Shown: positions 51,543 to 60,986, counted from the stretch's first letter. The stretch is DNA of 64,000 nucleotides from Pseudomonas abyssi (GCF_002307495.1 NZ_NTMR01000019.1:62001-126000), one strand, 5' to 3'. Made by a program: numbers and translations. The notes: generated from the sequence alone by a model not told the origin.

Positions 51543-52337
51543 ATGTCGACAAACGGACAAAAGCGCCTGAATCACCGTGCCGTACCCGATCTGCCCGCCC
51601 TGCCGCGGCCGCTGTATGCGCGCAGCGAATCACTGCAACGCGGCACCACCACGCTCTGGCATAGCCACCCGTGGGCACAGCTGTCCTACGCCATTTCCGG
51701 CGTACTGTCGGTGCATACCCACAGCGGGCGTTTTCTGGCCCCGCCGCAGCGGGCGATTCTGGTGCCGCCCGATCTGCCCCACGCGGTCATCAGCTCGCCC
51801 GACACCGAGATGCGCAGCCTCTACATCGAGCGCGACGCCATGCCGTGGCAGGCCGGGCAGTGCGCGGTGCTGGAGATCAACCCGCTGACCCGCGAACTGA
51901 TCAACCAGTTCGGTCGCATTCCGGTCGAGTACGACGAGAGCGGTGCCGACGGGCGACTGGTCGCGGTATTGCTCGACCAGTTGACCGCCGCCCGCGATAC
52001 CGGCCTGTATCTGCCCTGGCCGGATGACTCACGCCTGCAGCAGGTGTGTCAGGCGCTGTTCGACAACCCCGAACTGACGCTGACGCTTAGCGACTGGAGC
52101 GGACAGCTCGGCTGTTCCGAGAAAACCCTGACCCGCCTGTTCCAGCGCGACACCGGCCTGAGCTTCCGGGCCTGGCGCCAGCGTTTGCGTCTGCTCAGCG
52201 CCTTGCCGATGTTGGAACGCGGCGAGCGGGTCACCGACATTGCGCTGGCCTGCGGCTACGACTCCACATCAGCCTTTATCGCTGCGTTTCGCACGCAGAT
52301 CGGCATGACGCCCAGCCAGTTTGCCAGCCGCCAATAG
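51543..52337 (+). CDS. AraC-family transcriptional regulator
   Basis: 264 aa. N-terminal cupin (about 35-95; LWHSHPWAQLSYAISGVLSV, RAILVPPDLPHAV) and C-terminal double helix-turn-helix (about 175-262; LGCSEKTLTRLFQRDTG, TDIALACGYDSTSAFIAAFR). It is divergent from the BASS carrier with a 94-bp gap and probably regulates it. A 256-bp gap follows in which no clear element was read. Confidence 0.92.
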   Translation: MSTNGQKRLNHRAVPDLPALPRPLYARSESLQRGTTTLWHSHPWAQLSYAISGVLSVHTHSGRFLAPPQRAILVPPDLPHAVISSPDTEMRSLYIERDAMPWQAGQCAVLEINPLTRELINQFGRIPVEYDESGADGRLVAVLLDQLTAARDTGLYLPWPDDSRLQQVCQALFDNPELTLTLSDWSGQLGCSEKTLTRLFQRDTGLSFRAWRQRLRLLSALPMLERGERVTDIALACGYDSTSAFIAAFRTQIGMTPSQFASRQ

Positions 52338-52593
52338 CGATCTGGGCCACAGGCTGGCGACCTACGTCAGACTATCAACGCCCTGAATACCGTATCCCCC
52401 AAGACCGCCCTCAGCGCCGCTAACGACCGATCTAGAGCATGTCATAAGTCATCGGGGCAAAAAGCCGGCCTATCCCATTGGCTGTGCGTTGATCCCGGAC
52501 AATACCAACATGCTAGACAGCGCCCAGTATCCTCCTAAGCTAAGAGAGGACAACCACGTCCAAGCGACAACAACATCCCGCAGAGGAATGCTT

Positions 52594-53475
52594 ATGAACT
52601 TCAAGAAACCGGTCATGATTGCTGCTCTGACCATGGCAGCGCTGTTCACGACCGCAGCACAGGCCACGTCCCCGACCCCGCCCAGCGAACCTGGCTACGA
52701 GCAGCAGGCGGCCAGCGCTGCGCAGTTGCTGCACAAGGCGGTTGCCGCCTACCGCGAGGAAGGCAGCGCCGCCTTTGCTCGCTTCAGCCGCCAGGGCGAA
52801 TTCGTTGATGGCGACCAATACGTCTACGTGGTTGACGAGAACGGCTACATGCTGGCCAGCGGCGGCCCCTCGGCCGCACTGATCGGTCGCGACATCCGCC
52901 CCCTGCTTGACCCGGAACTGCAGGAAGCCTTTGCTTCGGCGCTGCAGCAGCCCGACTCGGACAGCGTCTCCAGCGCCGAATATCGCTGGATGAACTGGAA
53001 CGACGGCAAGGTCGAACGCAAGCACGTGTTCTATCAGAAGGTCGACGGCAAGACCTTCGCCGTGGGCTACTACCTGCCCCGCTCCAGCGAGGCCGCCGCC
53101 AAGGCGCTGCTGGATGATGCTGCCGCCGCCATCGAGGCGGACCCGAGCGCGACCATCAATCGAATCAACCGTCTGGACCCCGAATTCAACCGCGATGATC
53201 TGTATGTGTTCGTGGTCGATATGGACAGCATGAGCATGGTTGCCCACGGCTACAGTCGTCGTCTGCTGAACATTCACTTCCCCGAGCTGAAAAACCGCGA
53301 CGGTGCACGTGTCGGTGAACAGATTCTTGATGCCGTCGAAGCGGGTCAAGACAGCGTGACCTACAGCTGGCCCAACCCGGTGACCGAACGCCCGGAGGAG
53401 AAGAAAACCCTGATCCGCAAGGTCGGCAACTATCTGGTCGCGGTGGGTTACTACCAGGAACCGGTGACCGAGTAA
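52594..53475 (+). CDS. Periplasmic protein with two Cache domains
   Basis: 293 aa. Signal peptide (1-24: MNFKKPVMIAALTMAALFTT, cut after AQA). Two Cache-type sensor modules follow: about 40-165 with DQYVYVVDENGYMLASGG, and about 190-290 with DDLYVFVVDMDSMSMVAHG and KVGNYLVAVGYY. There is no kinase, chemotaxis or cyclase domain, so it is a free-standing periplasmic ligand-binding protein. The start at 52594 has GAGGA 6 bases upstream; ATG at 52588 is too close. No obvious partner adjoins it. Confidence 0.82.
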   Translation: MNFKKPVMIAALTMAALFTTAAQATSPTPPSEPGYEQQAASAAQLLHKAVAAYREEGSAAFARFSRQGEFVDGDQYVYVVDENGYMLASGGPSAALIGRDIRPLLDPELQEAFASALQQPDSDSVSSAEYRWMNWNDGKVERKHVFYQKVDGKTFAVGYYLPRSSEAAAKALLDDAAAAIEADPSATINRINRLDPEFNRDDLYVFVVDMDSMSMVAHGYSRRLLNIHFPELKNRDGARVGEQILDAVEAGQDSVTYSWPNPVTERPEEKKTLIRKVGNYLVAVGYYQEPVTE

Positions 53476-53516
53476 GCCTGACAGGCTGGTGGCGCTCGCC
53501 ATCAGCCCGCTTGCAG

Positions 53517-53783
53517 CTAGCGCAGCTGGCTGTCCTTGCTGGCGTTGCGGTTATAGCCGGAATCGAACCGGGCGTCTTTCTCCTGCTCTGCCTGGCAGGC
53601 CAGACACAGGCGCACACCCGGCAGCGCCTGACGACGGCGCTCGGCAATCGGCTCGCCACAGTGTTCACAATGACTCAGGCTTTCGCCCTTGGGCAGATCC
53701 TGCCGGGCGCGCTCAACCGCCGAGTCGCGTGTCGCATCGATCTGCTCCTGTACCGCCCCGTCCTGTGCCCAGCCACTGGCCAT
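53517..53783 (-). CDS. DksA/TraR-type zinc-finger protein
   Basis: 88 aa. C4 zinc finger Cys39, Cys42, Cys60, Cys63 in SHCEHCGEPI and RLCLACQAEQE, preceded by a short helix. It resembles small YbiI/TraR-like members that can bind RNA polymerase, but it lacks the long coiled coil and Asp tip of DksA, so the role is open. It lies 12 bp after the sirtuin gene. Confidence 0.87.
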   Translation of the reverse strand: MASGWAQDGAVQEQIDATRDSAVERARQDLPKGESLSHCEHCGEPIAERRRQALPGVRLCLACQAEQEKDARFDSGYNRNASKDSQLR

Positions 53784-53795
53784 GATGCCTCCCGC

Positions 53796-54557
53796 TCAAT
53801 CCTGAAAAGCCGCCTGCAGCAACGCCGGCAAAATCTCGCCCGCCGCACCTGCCAATAACCATTCGTCAGTGCCTCCCAGCGCTTGCGGGTCGGGATTGAC
53901 GTGTACCACAGTCGCACCGTTGTGCAAGGCAATCTCGGGCACCTGCGCAGCCGGGTAGACCACACCTGAGGTGCCCACCGACAGCAACAGATCACAGTCA
54001 GCCGCCGCAGCGAAGGCCGCTTCCAGCGCGGTCACCGGCAGGCTCTCACCAAACCAGACAATCCCCGGGCGCACTGCCCCACCGCACTGCAGGCAACGTG
54101 GCGGCGCCAGGCGTCGACCTTCGGTCGCTTCTACCGGTGGCACCGGAGCCAGCTCGAATGGCGCCGCGCAGCGACTACAGCGCGGGTAATGCAGGCTGCC
54201 GTGCAGGTGCAACACATCGCGGCTGCCAGCGCGCTCGTGCAGATCATCGACGTTCTGGGTAACCAGCGTCAGCTGCGGCAGCCGTTTGGCCAATTCGGCG
54301 ATGGCGATATGGCCGGGGTTGGGTGAGCTGCACAGCACCTGCCTGCGCCGCGACTCATACCAGCCCCAAACCAGCTCAGGGTCGGCGGCGAACGCCTCTG
54401 GGGTCGCCAACTGCATCGGATCAAAGCGCGACCAGAGCCCGCTCAGCGCATCACGAAAGGTGGCAATACCGCTCTCCGCCGACACTCCGGCCCCGGTAAA
54501 CACCACCCCATGCCGTGCATTGCGCAGCTGCGCCAGCAAACCCTGATCAAACGTCAT
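53796..54557 (-). CDS. cobB: Sirtuin NAD-dependent protein deacylase CobB type
   Basis: 253 aa. TGAGVSAESGIATFRD (NAD site), TQNVDDLHERAGS, catalytic His119 in HLHGSL, zinc cysteines 127, 130, 155 and 158, and the late GTSGVVYPAA. The WYESRRR segment carries the Tyr67-x-x-Arg70 pair that marks class III (desuccinylating) sirtuins. The start MTFDQGLLAQ at 54557 is the family start. It precedes the DksA-like gene in the same direction. Confidence 0.93.
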   Translation of the reverse strand: MTFDQGLLAQLRNARHGVVFTGAGVSAESGIATFRDALSGLWSRFDPMQLATPEAFAADPELVWGWYESRRRQVLCSSPNPGHIAIAELAKRLPQLTLVTQNVDDLHERAGSRDVLHLHGSLHYPRCSRCAAPFELAPVPPVEATEGRRLAPPRCLQCGGAVRPGIVWFGESLPVTALEAAFAAAADCDLLLSVGTSGVVYPAAQVPEIALHNGATVVHVNPDPQALGGTDEWLLAGAAGEILPALLQAAFQD

Positions 54558-54604
54558 CACCGCGCCTCCATAACCCGTTGCCCTCATCCTGCACCAGCGC
54601 GAAG

Positions 54605-55414
54605 TCAGTCGGCAAACACAAAACCGGCCAGCGGTACCCCCATCGCCACCTGATGAAAGTCAGTGCGTCCGGGGCTGTCAGCTGCCGCGCCTGCCACCAC
54701 ATGCAGCGGCAGCAGATGCTCGGCATCGGGGTGCGCCAGCAGCGCGCCCGGCGCCTGCTGCCAGTCCGCCAGCGCAGCATCGCGCTCGGCCTGCGGCAGC
54801 ACCACCGCTTCCCGCAGCCAGCGATCAAAGGCGTCGATGGCCGGGGCCGGCGTCGCCAGGCTGGCGCGCATCAATGGGATATTGTGAAAGCTCATGCCGC
54901 TGCCGATGATCAGCACGCCCTGCTCGCGCAGCGGTGCCAGGGCACGTCCCAGTTCCAGATGCGCCTGCGGGTCCATATCGGCCCGCAGCGACAACTGCAG
55001 CACCGGAATATCCGCCTCGGGCCGCACCAGCTTGAGCGGGATAAAGACTCCATGATCAAACCCGCGCCGGTTATCACGCGCGGTGCTGAACCCGGCATCT
55101 TCAAGCAGCTCCGCAACCTCGCCAGCCAGCTCCGGCGCCCCAGGCGCCGGCCAGGTCAGCTGGTAGGTGTACGGCGGAAAGCCGTAGTAGTCAAACAACA
55201 GGCCGGGGGCGGCCTGGGTATTCAGGGTAAAGACCGGTTCTTCCCAGTGGGCGGAGATCACCAGCAGGGCGCGGGGAGCCACATTCAGGCTCGGCAGCAG
55301 ATTGCGCAACCAGGCTTCCATGCCCTGCCAGGTGTCGGCCGGTTCCCACTCCATGAAGAAGCAGGGACCGGCGCCATGGGGAAGAAAGACCGTCGGCAGT
55401 CGATTGGCAGACAT
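54605..55414 (-). CDS. YgiD-type class III extradiol dioxygenase
   Basis: 269 aa, DODA/LigB-like family. Metal-ligand histidines can be read in FLPHGAGPCFF, ISAHWEEPV, RGFDHGVFIPL and the late TDFHQVAMGVPL. E. coli YgiD has DOPA dioxygenase activity; the natural substrate here is unknown. The start MSANRLPTVF at 55414. It follows the DoxX gene by 22 bp, and the pair is divergent from a LysR gene. Confidence 0.9.
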   Translation of the reverse strand: MSANRLPTVFLPHGAGPCFFMEWEPADTWQGMEAWLRNLLPSLNVAPRALLVISAHWEEPVFTLNTQAAPGLLFDYYGFPPYTYQLTWPAPGAPELAGEVAELLEDAGFSTARDNRRGFDHGVFIPLKLVRPEADIPVLQLSLRADMDPQAHLELGRALAPLREQGVLIIGSGMSFHNIPLMRASLATPAPAIDAFDRWLREAVVLPQAERDAALADWQQAPGALLAHPDAEHLLPLHVVAGAAADSPGRTDFHQVAMGVPLAGFVFAD

Positions 55415-55436
55415 GCTCAATCCTCCTTGGTCAATA

Positions 55437-55892
55437 TCAGAACGGCAGGTTAAAACGACGGTCCAGCGAGAAGCGATCACCACCGCGCAGGAAGATACCG
55501 AAGGCCGTCAGGGCCCACAGCAGCGGGTATTCGATTCCGCCATTGGTCCAGAAGAAGCCGTTGGCCGTGTGCACTGTCAGCGCCACCCCAAGCATGAAGG
55601 TGACCGCCAGCGCCGCCGGACGGGTCAGCAAACCAAGAACCAGCGCCAGACCACCAAAGAACTCCACCAGGCCCGCCAACAGCGCAAACAGAATGCCGGG
55701 GGACATGCCCAACGAGCCTTCAAAGAACTGGCCGGTGGCTTCCAGGCCGTAGCCGCCAAACCAGCCAAACAGCTTCTGCGCGCCATGCGGCATCAGCATC
55801 AGGCCAGCGGTAATGCGGATCAGCGGATAGCCCAGCGGCGCCAGGCGCTCGAAGATGGCCAGGCCAGGGGTTACAGTGTTTTGGTTGCTCAT
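55437..55892 (-). CDS. DoxX-family membrane protein
   Basis: 151 aa with four helices. DoxX pattern PLIRITAGLMLMPHGAQKLFGWFGG, and EFFGGLALVLGLLTRPAALA. The family is linked to redox and sulfur stress without a fixed reaction. The start MSNQNTVTPG at 55892 is chosen for context; the frame is open to 55949. First gene of the doxX-dioxygenase pair, 86 bp from the divergent LysR gene. Confidence 0.88.
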   Translation of the reverse strand: MSNQNTVTPGLAIFERLAPLGYPLIRITAGLMLMPHGAQKLFGWFGGYGLEATGQFFEGSLGMSPGILFALLAGLVEFFGGLALVLGLLTRPAALAVTFMLGVALTVHTANGFFWTNGGIEYPLLWALTAFGIFLRGGDRFSLDRRFNLPF

Positions 55893-55978
55893 GATGTGTC
55901 TCCAGACGTTGCGTTGAGTTGATGGAGAGCAGATTATGCTGGTTTCCAAATTTACATAAGACTGCAGATAAGGAACCC

Positions 55979-56911
55979 ATGGTTAACGAATCGGAAACCC
56001 TAGGCGGGTCACTGAAAGACCTCTATGCCTTTTGCGCGGTTATCGAGTTCGGCACACTCTCGGCCGCCGCCCGCGAGCGCGGTGAAACCAAGGGCAGCAT
56101 CAGTCGTCGGCTGTCGCGGCTGGAGCAACGCCTCGGCGTGGCCCTGCTGGCGCGCACACCGCGTTCGGTATCGGCCACCGAGGAAGGCACGGCCTTTTAT
56201 CTGAAGGCCCGCGATGCCCTTACCCTGCTGGCCGACGCCAGCGCCAGCGCGCGCGCCGCTCAGGAGATCGCCGCCGGACACCTGCGGCTGACCGCCCCAC
56301 TGGATATTGGCGTTGGCGTACTACCGCCGCTGCTGGCGCGTTTCCGCGAGCTGTATCCGCAGATCGACATTGAATTGCTGCTGACCGACACACCGCTGGA
56401 TCTCAGCGCCCACCGGATCGACCTCGCGCTGAGAGCCACACCGGGCAACCTGCCGGACATGAGCTACCGGGCCTCGGCATTGATCAATTTTCGTATCGCG
56501 CTGTACTGCGCACCCGATTATCTCGCCGGGCGCGAGCCGCCCCTGCGGCCGGCCCAACTGGTCGAACACCAGCTACTGGCCTGCCGCGAGATGGTCGGCG
56601 CTGCCACGCTGCAGCTGAGCGACGCCCGCGGCCGGGAGGCCAATCTCACCCTCAAGCCGGTGATGCGCACCAGCGACTACGCCAGCGCCCACCAACTGCT
56701 GTGCAGCGGTGTCGGCATCGGCCCGTTGCCTGACCTGATCGCCCGCCGCAGCCTGGCCGACGGTGCGCTGCTGCCGATACTAGCGGACTGGCAGGTCGCG
56801 CCGGGTACCCTGTATGCCATCAGCCTCAGCGGTGCGCAGGCGCCAGCACGGGTGAGGCTGTTCCGCGAGTTTCTGCGCGGCGAACTGAGCGCGTTGCAGC
56901 AACAGACCTGA
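55979..56911 (+). CDS. LysR-family transcriptional regulator
   Basis: 310 aa. Helix-turn-helix at about 10-70 (LYAFCAVIEFGTLSAAARER, KGSISRRLSRLEQRLG), and a LysR substrate domain from about 95 (GHLRLTAPLDIGVGVLPPLL). It is of the large CrgA-like group. It is divergent from doxX and the dioxygenase gene and probably controls them. Confidence 0.9.
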   Translation: MVNESETLGGSLKDLYAFCAVIEFGTLSAAARERGETKGSISRRLSRLEQRLGVALLARTPRSVSATEEGTAFYLKARDALTLLADASASARAAQEIAAGHLRLTAPLDIGVGVLPPLLARFRELYPQIDIELLLTDTPLDLSAHRIDLALRATPGNLPDMSYRASALINFRIALYCAPDYLAGREPPLRPAQLVEHQLLACREMVGAATLQLSDARGREANLTLKPVMRTSDYASAHQLLCSGVGIGPLPDLIARRSLADGALLPILADWQVAPGTLYAISLSGAQAPARVRLFREFLRGELSALQQQT

Positions 56912-56965
56912 CCAACGCCCTTCTAGCCATTACACTGAAAGCGTATCCCCCGGACCGGATGTGAC

Positions 56966-58879
56966 ATGCAGATTGAACTGATCGAGATTCGCGACCACCT
57001 CAGCCGCTTCCCCCCCTTCGACGAACTGCCCGAGGACGTGCTGGATGAGGTCGCCCGACAGGTGGAAATCGGCTACTGCAAGGCCGGGACCCAGATCCTC
57101 ACCTTCAACCAGGAAATCCACGAGCTGCACTATGTGCGCAGTGGCGCGGTGGAGATTTTCCGGCGCAATGGCGACCTCTATAACCGCCTGACCGAGGGCG
57201 ATGTGTTTGGCCATTTCGGCCTGCTGCGACGCAACCGCGTGCGCTTCCCCGCCAAGGCCATCGAAGACACGCTGCTGTATTACATACCCGGCACCCTGTT
57301 CGATCAGCTGTGCGAGCAATACGAGCACTTTGCCGACTTTGTCGAGGCCGAGGGCCAGTCACGGCTCAAGGCGGCAGTCGAGAACGGCCGCGCCAGCGAG
57401 CTGATGAAGATCAAGGTGCGCAAGCTGATCTCGCGCCTGCCGGTGACCGTGCCGCTGACCACCAGCGTGCAGGAAGCGGCCCAGGTGATGACCAGCCAGA
57501 GCGTATCCTCGCTGGTCGTGGTCGACCCGCACAGCCAGTGGCCCAACCCGGATCGCGTGCCGGTTGCCGAGCCGCACCACGGCGTCATGGTCGGCATTAT
57601 CACCGACCGCGACTTCCGCACCCGGGTGCTGGCCGAAGGGCTGCCGCTGGACACCCCGGTCAGCGACGTCATGTCGCCCAACCCGATTACCGTGCAGGGC
57701 GATGACACCGTGTTCGAAGCCATGCTCAGCATGCTGCGCAACAACATCCACCACCTGCCGGTGGTCACCCGGCGGCGTCCGATCGGCCTGATCAACCTCA
57801 GCGACATCATCAAGTACGAGTCCCAGAGCAGCCTCTATCTGGTCAGCGCCATCTATAACAAGCAGTCGGCAGAGGAGCTGAAAAGCCTGCTGCCGGACGT
57901 GCGTGCCACCTTTGTGCGCATGGCCCGCGACGAAGCCAGCGCCCACATGATCGGCAGCGCCATGTCCGGCATCGGTCGCAGCTTTACCCAGCGGCTGCTG
58001 GAGCTGGCCGAAGACCAGCTCGGCCCGCCGCCGGTGCCCTATGCCTTCATGGCGCTGGGTTCAATGGCCCGTGATGAGCAGCTGGTGGTCACCGACCAGG
58101 ACAACGCGCTGGTACTGGATGATCGCTTCGATCCGGCGCAGCACGACGATTATTTTTTCCAGCTGGCGACCATCGTCAGCGACGGCCTCGCGGCCTGCGG
58201 CTACAGCTACTGCAAGGGCGGCATCATGGCGACCAATCCCAAGTGGCGTCAGCCGCTGTCGGTCTGGCGCGGCTATTTCAATGACTGGATCGACCGCCCC
58301 AAACCCGAGGCGCTGCTCAATAGCTGCATCTTCTTTGATCTGGATGCGGTCTACGGAGAAAGCGCGCTGGTTGAAGAGCTGCAGGAACTGCTGGCCGAAC
58401 GCGCCAGCAGCAACGAGCCGTTCCTCGCCGCGCTGGCACGCAACGCACTCAACCGCACGCCGCCGCTGGGCTTCTTCCGTACCTTCGTGATGGAAAAAGA
58501 CGGCCGCCACAAGAACGTCATCAACCTCAAGCGCCGCGGCACCGCGCCGCTGACCGACCTGATCCGCGTGCACGCCCTGGCCTGCGGCTCGCGGGCGCAA
58601 AATTCCTTTGACCGCCTGGACGCCATTGCTGCGACCAAGCTGATGCCTCCCGAAGCGCTGGAACGCCTGCGCTACGCGCTGGAGTTCCTGTCACTGGTAC
58701 GCATACGCCACCAGGCGGTCGATCTGGAAGACGGCATGGACCCGGACAACGACGTTGAGCCGGAAAACATCCCCGCCGCCGAACGACACAACCTCAAGGA
58801 AGCGTTCCAGGTGCTCAGCAACGCCCAGAAGTTTCTGCGCTTTCGCTACCCGCACCTGCCCGTTACCCGGACTCTATGA
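56966..58879 (+). CDS. cNMP-binding, double CBS and DUF294 nucleotidyltransferase protein
   Basis: 637 aa. Cyclic-nucleotide-binding fold 1-125 (VFGHFGLLRRNRVRFPAKA), two CBS domains about 150-300 (VTVPLTTSVQEAAQVM, VSDVMSPNPITVQGDD), a DUF294 nucleotidyltransferase-like domain about 340-480 with GSMARDEQLVVTDQDNALV, and a C-terminal substrate-binding domain. The GS...E and DQD residues are the metal-binding nucleotidyltransferase core, so activity is possible. It overlaps the exonuclease gene by four bases. Such pairs are often near acetate transport genes in gammaproteobacteria, but none lies here. Confidence 0.88.
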   Translation: MQIELIEIRDHLSRFPPFDELPEDVLDEVARQVEIGYCKAGTQILTFNQEIHELHYVRSGAVEIFRRNGDLYNRLTEGDVFGHFGLLRRNRVRFPAKAIEDTLLYYIPGTLFDQLCEQYEHFADFVEAEGQSRLKAAVENGRASELMKIKVRKLISRLPVTVPLTTSVQEAAQVMTSQSVSSLVVVDPHSQWPNPDRVPVAEPHHGVMVGIITDRDFRTRVLAEGLPLDTPVSDVMSPNPITVQGDDTVFEAMLSMLRNNIHHLPVVTRRRPIGLINLSDIIKYESQSSLYLVSAIYNKQSAEELKSLLPDVRATFVRMARDEASAHMIGSAMSGIGRSFTQRLLELAEDQLGPPPVPYAFMALGSMARDEQLVVTDQDNALVLDDRFDPAQHDDYFFQLATIVSDGLAACGYSYCKGGIMATNPKWRQPLSVWRGYFNDWIDRPKPEALLNSCIFFDLDAVYGESALVEELQELLAERASSNEPFLAALARNALNRTPPLGFFRTFVMEKDGRHKNVINLKRRGTAPLTDLIRVHALACGSRAQNSFDRLDAIAATKLMPPEALERLRYALEFLSLVRIRHQAVDLEDGMDPDNDVEPENIPAAERHNLKEAFQVLSNAQKFLRFRYPHLPVTRTL

Positions 58880-59607
58880 TTCGTTTTACCCCGGCCGCCC
58901 CCGGCGGCCCCGCCATCGACTGGACCAGCGAGTTGGCACGGCGCGCCGAGCGCAGCCGCCATCCGGCGCTGCAAGCCTTTTACCAAGCCGGTTGTGCCAG
59001 TGGCGACACGCCGCTGGAACAGGCGCAGCTGATCGCCCTGGACATCGAAACCACCGGCCTGGATGCACGCCGGGACGCCATCGTCAGTATCGGCCTGGTG
59101 CCCTTTGACCTGCAGCGCATTCGTTGCCGCGACGCCTTCTACGAGGTGGTCAAGCCCAACACCCCGCTGAGCGAAGAGTCCATCACCTTTCACCGCATTA
59201 CCCATTCGGACATCCGCCAGGCGCCGCCAATGGCCGCTGTACTGGACCGGGTACTGAAGGCCATGGCCGGCAAGATCATGGTGGTGCATTACCGGGCCAT
59301 TGAACGCGCCTTTCTGGATCGGGCGGTACAACAGCACCTGGGCGAGTCGCTGACCTTCCCGGTGATCGACACCATGCAGCTCGAGGCCCGCCTGCACCGG
59401 GGCAGCGCGCAGCCCGGCTGGCTGGCCCGGCTATTTGGCCGCAAGGTGGAATCCATTCGTCTGGCCGACAGCCGCCTGCGCTACGGCCTGCCGCACTACA
59501 GCGCCCACCACGCCCTGACCGATGCGGTGGCGACCGCCGAACTGCTGCAGGCGCAGGTGCTGACTCACTATCAGCCAGAGACCCCGTTGCGGGACCTCTG
59601 GTACTGA
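58876..59607 (+). CDS. DnaQ-like 3'-5' exonuclease
   Basis: 243 aa. DEDD exonuclease: Asp and Glu in ALDIETTGLDARR, Asp in VIDTMQLEARL, and His/Asp in HHALTDAVATAELL (DEDDh type). It resembles the PolC-like epsilon branch with an N-terminal extension of about 50 residues. The start overlaps the upstream stop (ATGA), so the two are translated together; a link between nucleotide sensing and nuclease is inferred from this coupling. Confidence 0.9.
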   Translation: MIRFTPAAPGGPAIDWTSELARRAERSRHPALQAFYQAGCASGDTPLEQAQLIALDIETTGLDARRDAIVSIGLVPFDLQRIRCRDAFYEVVKPNTPLSEESITFHRITHSDIRQAPPMAAVLDRVLKAMAGKIMVVHYRAIERAFLDRAVQQHLGESLTFPVIDTMQLEARLHRGSAQPGWLARLFGRKVESIRLADSRLRYGLPHYSAHHALTDAVATAELLQAQVLTHYQPETPLRDLWY

Positions 59608-59608
59608 G

Positions 59609-60958
59609 TCAGACCGACAGCGAACGCATCTTGCCCGGATTCAGCAACGAATGCGGGTCGTTCGCCGCCTTGCTGGCGAGAATTGCCGGGCTCAACGAGC
59701 CGCCATGCTTGCCGTCTTCCAACATAAAGGTGTGGCTGTTGTTGATCTTGATGCCCAGCGACTCATGCAGCGCCATAACCTCGTGCAACCGCTCATCGGA
59801 GCTGTAGCGCACCAGCGGCAGCCCGGTGATCAGCGGTTGGCCGTTGCCCAGACGGATAAACTCCAGATGAGTGAGCACCTCATCGCCAACCAGCGCCTTG
59901 AGGTCTGCCAGTTGCTCCAGCACCCGCTCAGCAGCGTAGTTGGTCTGCAGGTTGGTGACGCTTTTATCGTGCTTCAGCGCCTGCAGGGTTGAGTGGTTCC
60001 AGCAGTGCTCCATCAGTGTCAGGCCGGAGGCCTGCGCTTCGGCGAAGGTCTGCATCCAGAGCTGCTCACCGCCGTATTCTGCCAGCAATTGCGCCAGCGG
60101 CTGGCGATTGTGCGGCGCCACCAGCGCCATCACCAGGTAGTGCCCGTCAGGCTGCTCAAAGGGGATATCGCGGAAGTAGGATGCCGCCTTGCTGTCGTAC
60201 AGCGACAGTTCACGCTTCTCGATACCGGCCGCATCCAGCAGGGTGCGACAGAAGCCATAGGCTGTCTCGATAGTGGCAAAATCCAGCAGATATTCATCCC
60301 AGTCTCGCGCAGGGGCCAGCGCCAGTTCCAGATCAAGCAAAATGCCGTTGGTGCCATAGGTATGGTGATAGGTCAGCAGTTCTTCGCCACGCAACTCCAG
60401 CACCCGCGGCGTTTGTTCAATCGTCAGTACGCGGATCGCCTGCACCGTTCCCGAGGTCGAGATCGGCCCGTAGTTGATCGAGCCGATACCGCCGAAGCCA
60501 CCGGCAAACAGGCCACCGATGCTGGCCGCGCGATAGGTCGAAGGCATGCAGCGCAGCTCCCAGCGCTGCTCGCGCACACGGGTTTCCAGCTCGCCGATCT
60601 TCATCCCGGCCTGAACACGGACCAGACCGTCACACAGCCACTGCAGGTCGGTGCAGGCGGTCATGTCGATGACCACGCCCCCTGCCAGCGGCACCGCCTG
60701 GCCGTAGTTGCCGGTGCCACCACCACGCACCGTCATCGGCACACCCAGTTCAACGCAGCAGCCAACCAGCGCACTCAGTTCGGCCTCGTTGCGCGGCTTG
60801 ACCACCAGGTCAGCCAGTTTGTCCGCCAGCTGCGGCACCAGCATCGGGCTGAACCAGTAGAAGTCCCGGGACAAGCGCTTGATATGCACCTTGGAGGTAA
60901 TCCAGTCCAGCTCGGGCAGGCGCTGCTGCAGGCTGCCCAGCGTGTCTGTTGACGTCAT
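59609..60958 (-). CDS. FAD-linked oxidase (FAD_binding_4 family)
   Basis: 449 aa flavoprotein with a vanillyl-alcohol-oxidase-type FAD domain (TVRGGGTGNYGQAVPLAGGVV, STYRAASIGGLFAGGFGGIGS) and a C-terminal FAD-linked cap domain ending LLNPGKMRSL. It probably oxidises a 2-hydroxyacid or alcohol. The start MTSTDTLGSL at 60958 has GGAG 6 bases upstream; the ATG at 60970 is in the ribosome-site region. Last gene of a five-gene operon with RidA and creatininase; substrate unknown. Confidence 0.85.
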   Translation of the reverse strand: MTSTDTLGSLQQRLPELDWITSKVHIKRLSRDFYWFSPMLVPQLADKLADLVVKPRNEAELSALVGCCVELGVPMTVRGGGTGNYGQAVPLAGGVVIDMTACTDLQWLCDGLVRVQAGMKIGELETRVREQRWELRCMPSTYRAASIGGLFAGGFGGIGSINYGPISTSGTVQAIRVLTIEQTPRVLELRGEELLTYHHTYGTNGILLDLELALAPARDWDEYLLDFATIETAYGFCRTLLDAAGIEKRELSLYDSKAASYFRDIPFEQPDGHYLVMALVAPHNRQPLAQLLAEYGGEQLWMQTFAEAQASGLTLMEHCWNHSTLQALKHDKSVTNLQTNYAAERVLEQLADLKALVGDEVLTHLEFIRLGNGQPLITGLPLVRYSSDERLHEVMALHESLGIKINNSHTFMLEDGKHGGSLSPAILASKAANDPHSLLNPGKMRSLSV

Positions 60959-60986
60959 CTCATGCTCCATTGGGTTGGGCCTGCGC

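Noticed and set aside
52440-52520. Sigma-54 promoter in front of the double-Cache gene
   Set aside because: A TGGC-like -24 element is present, but the GC of the -12 element is missing.
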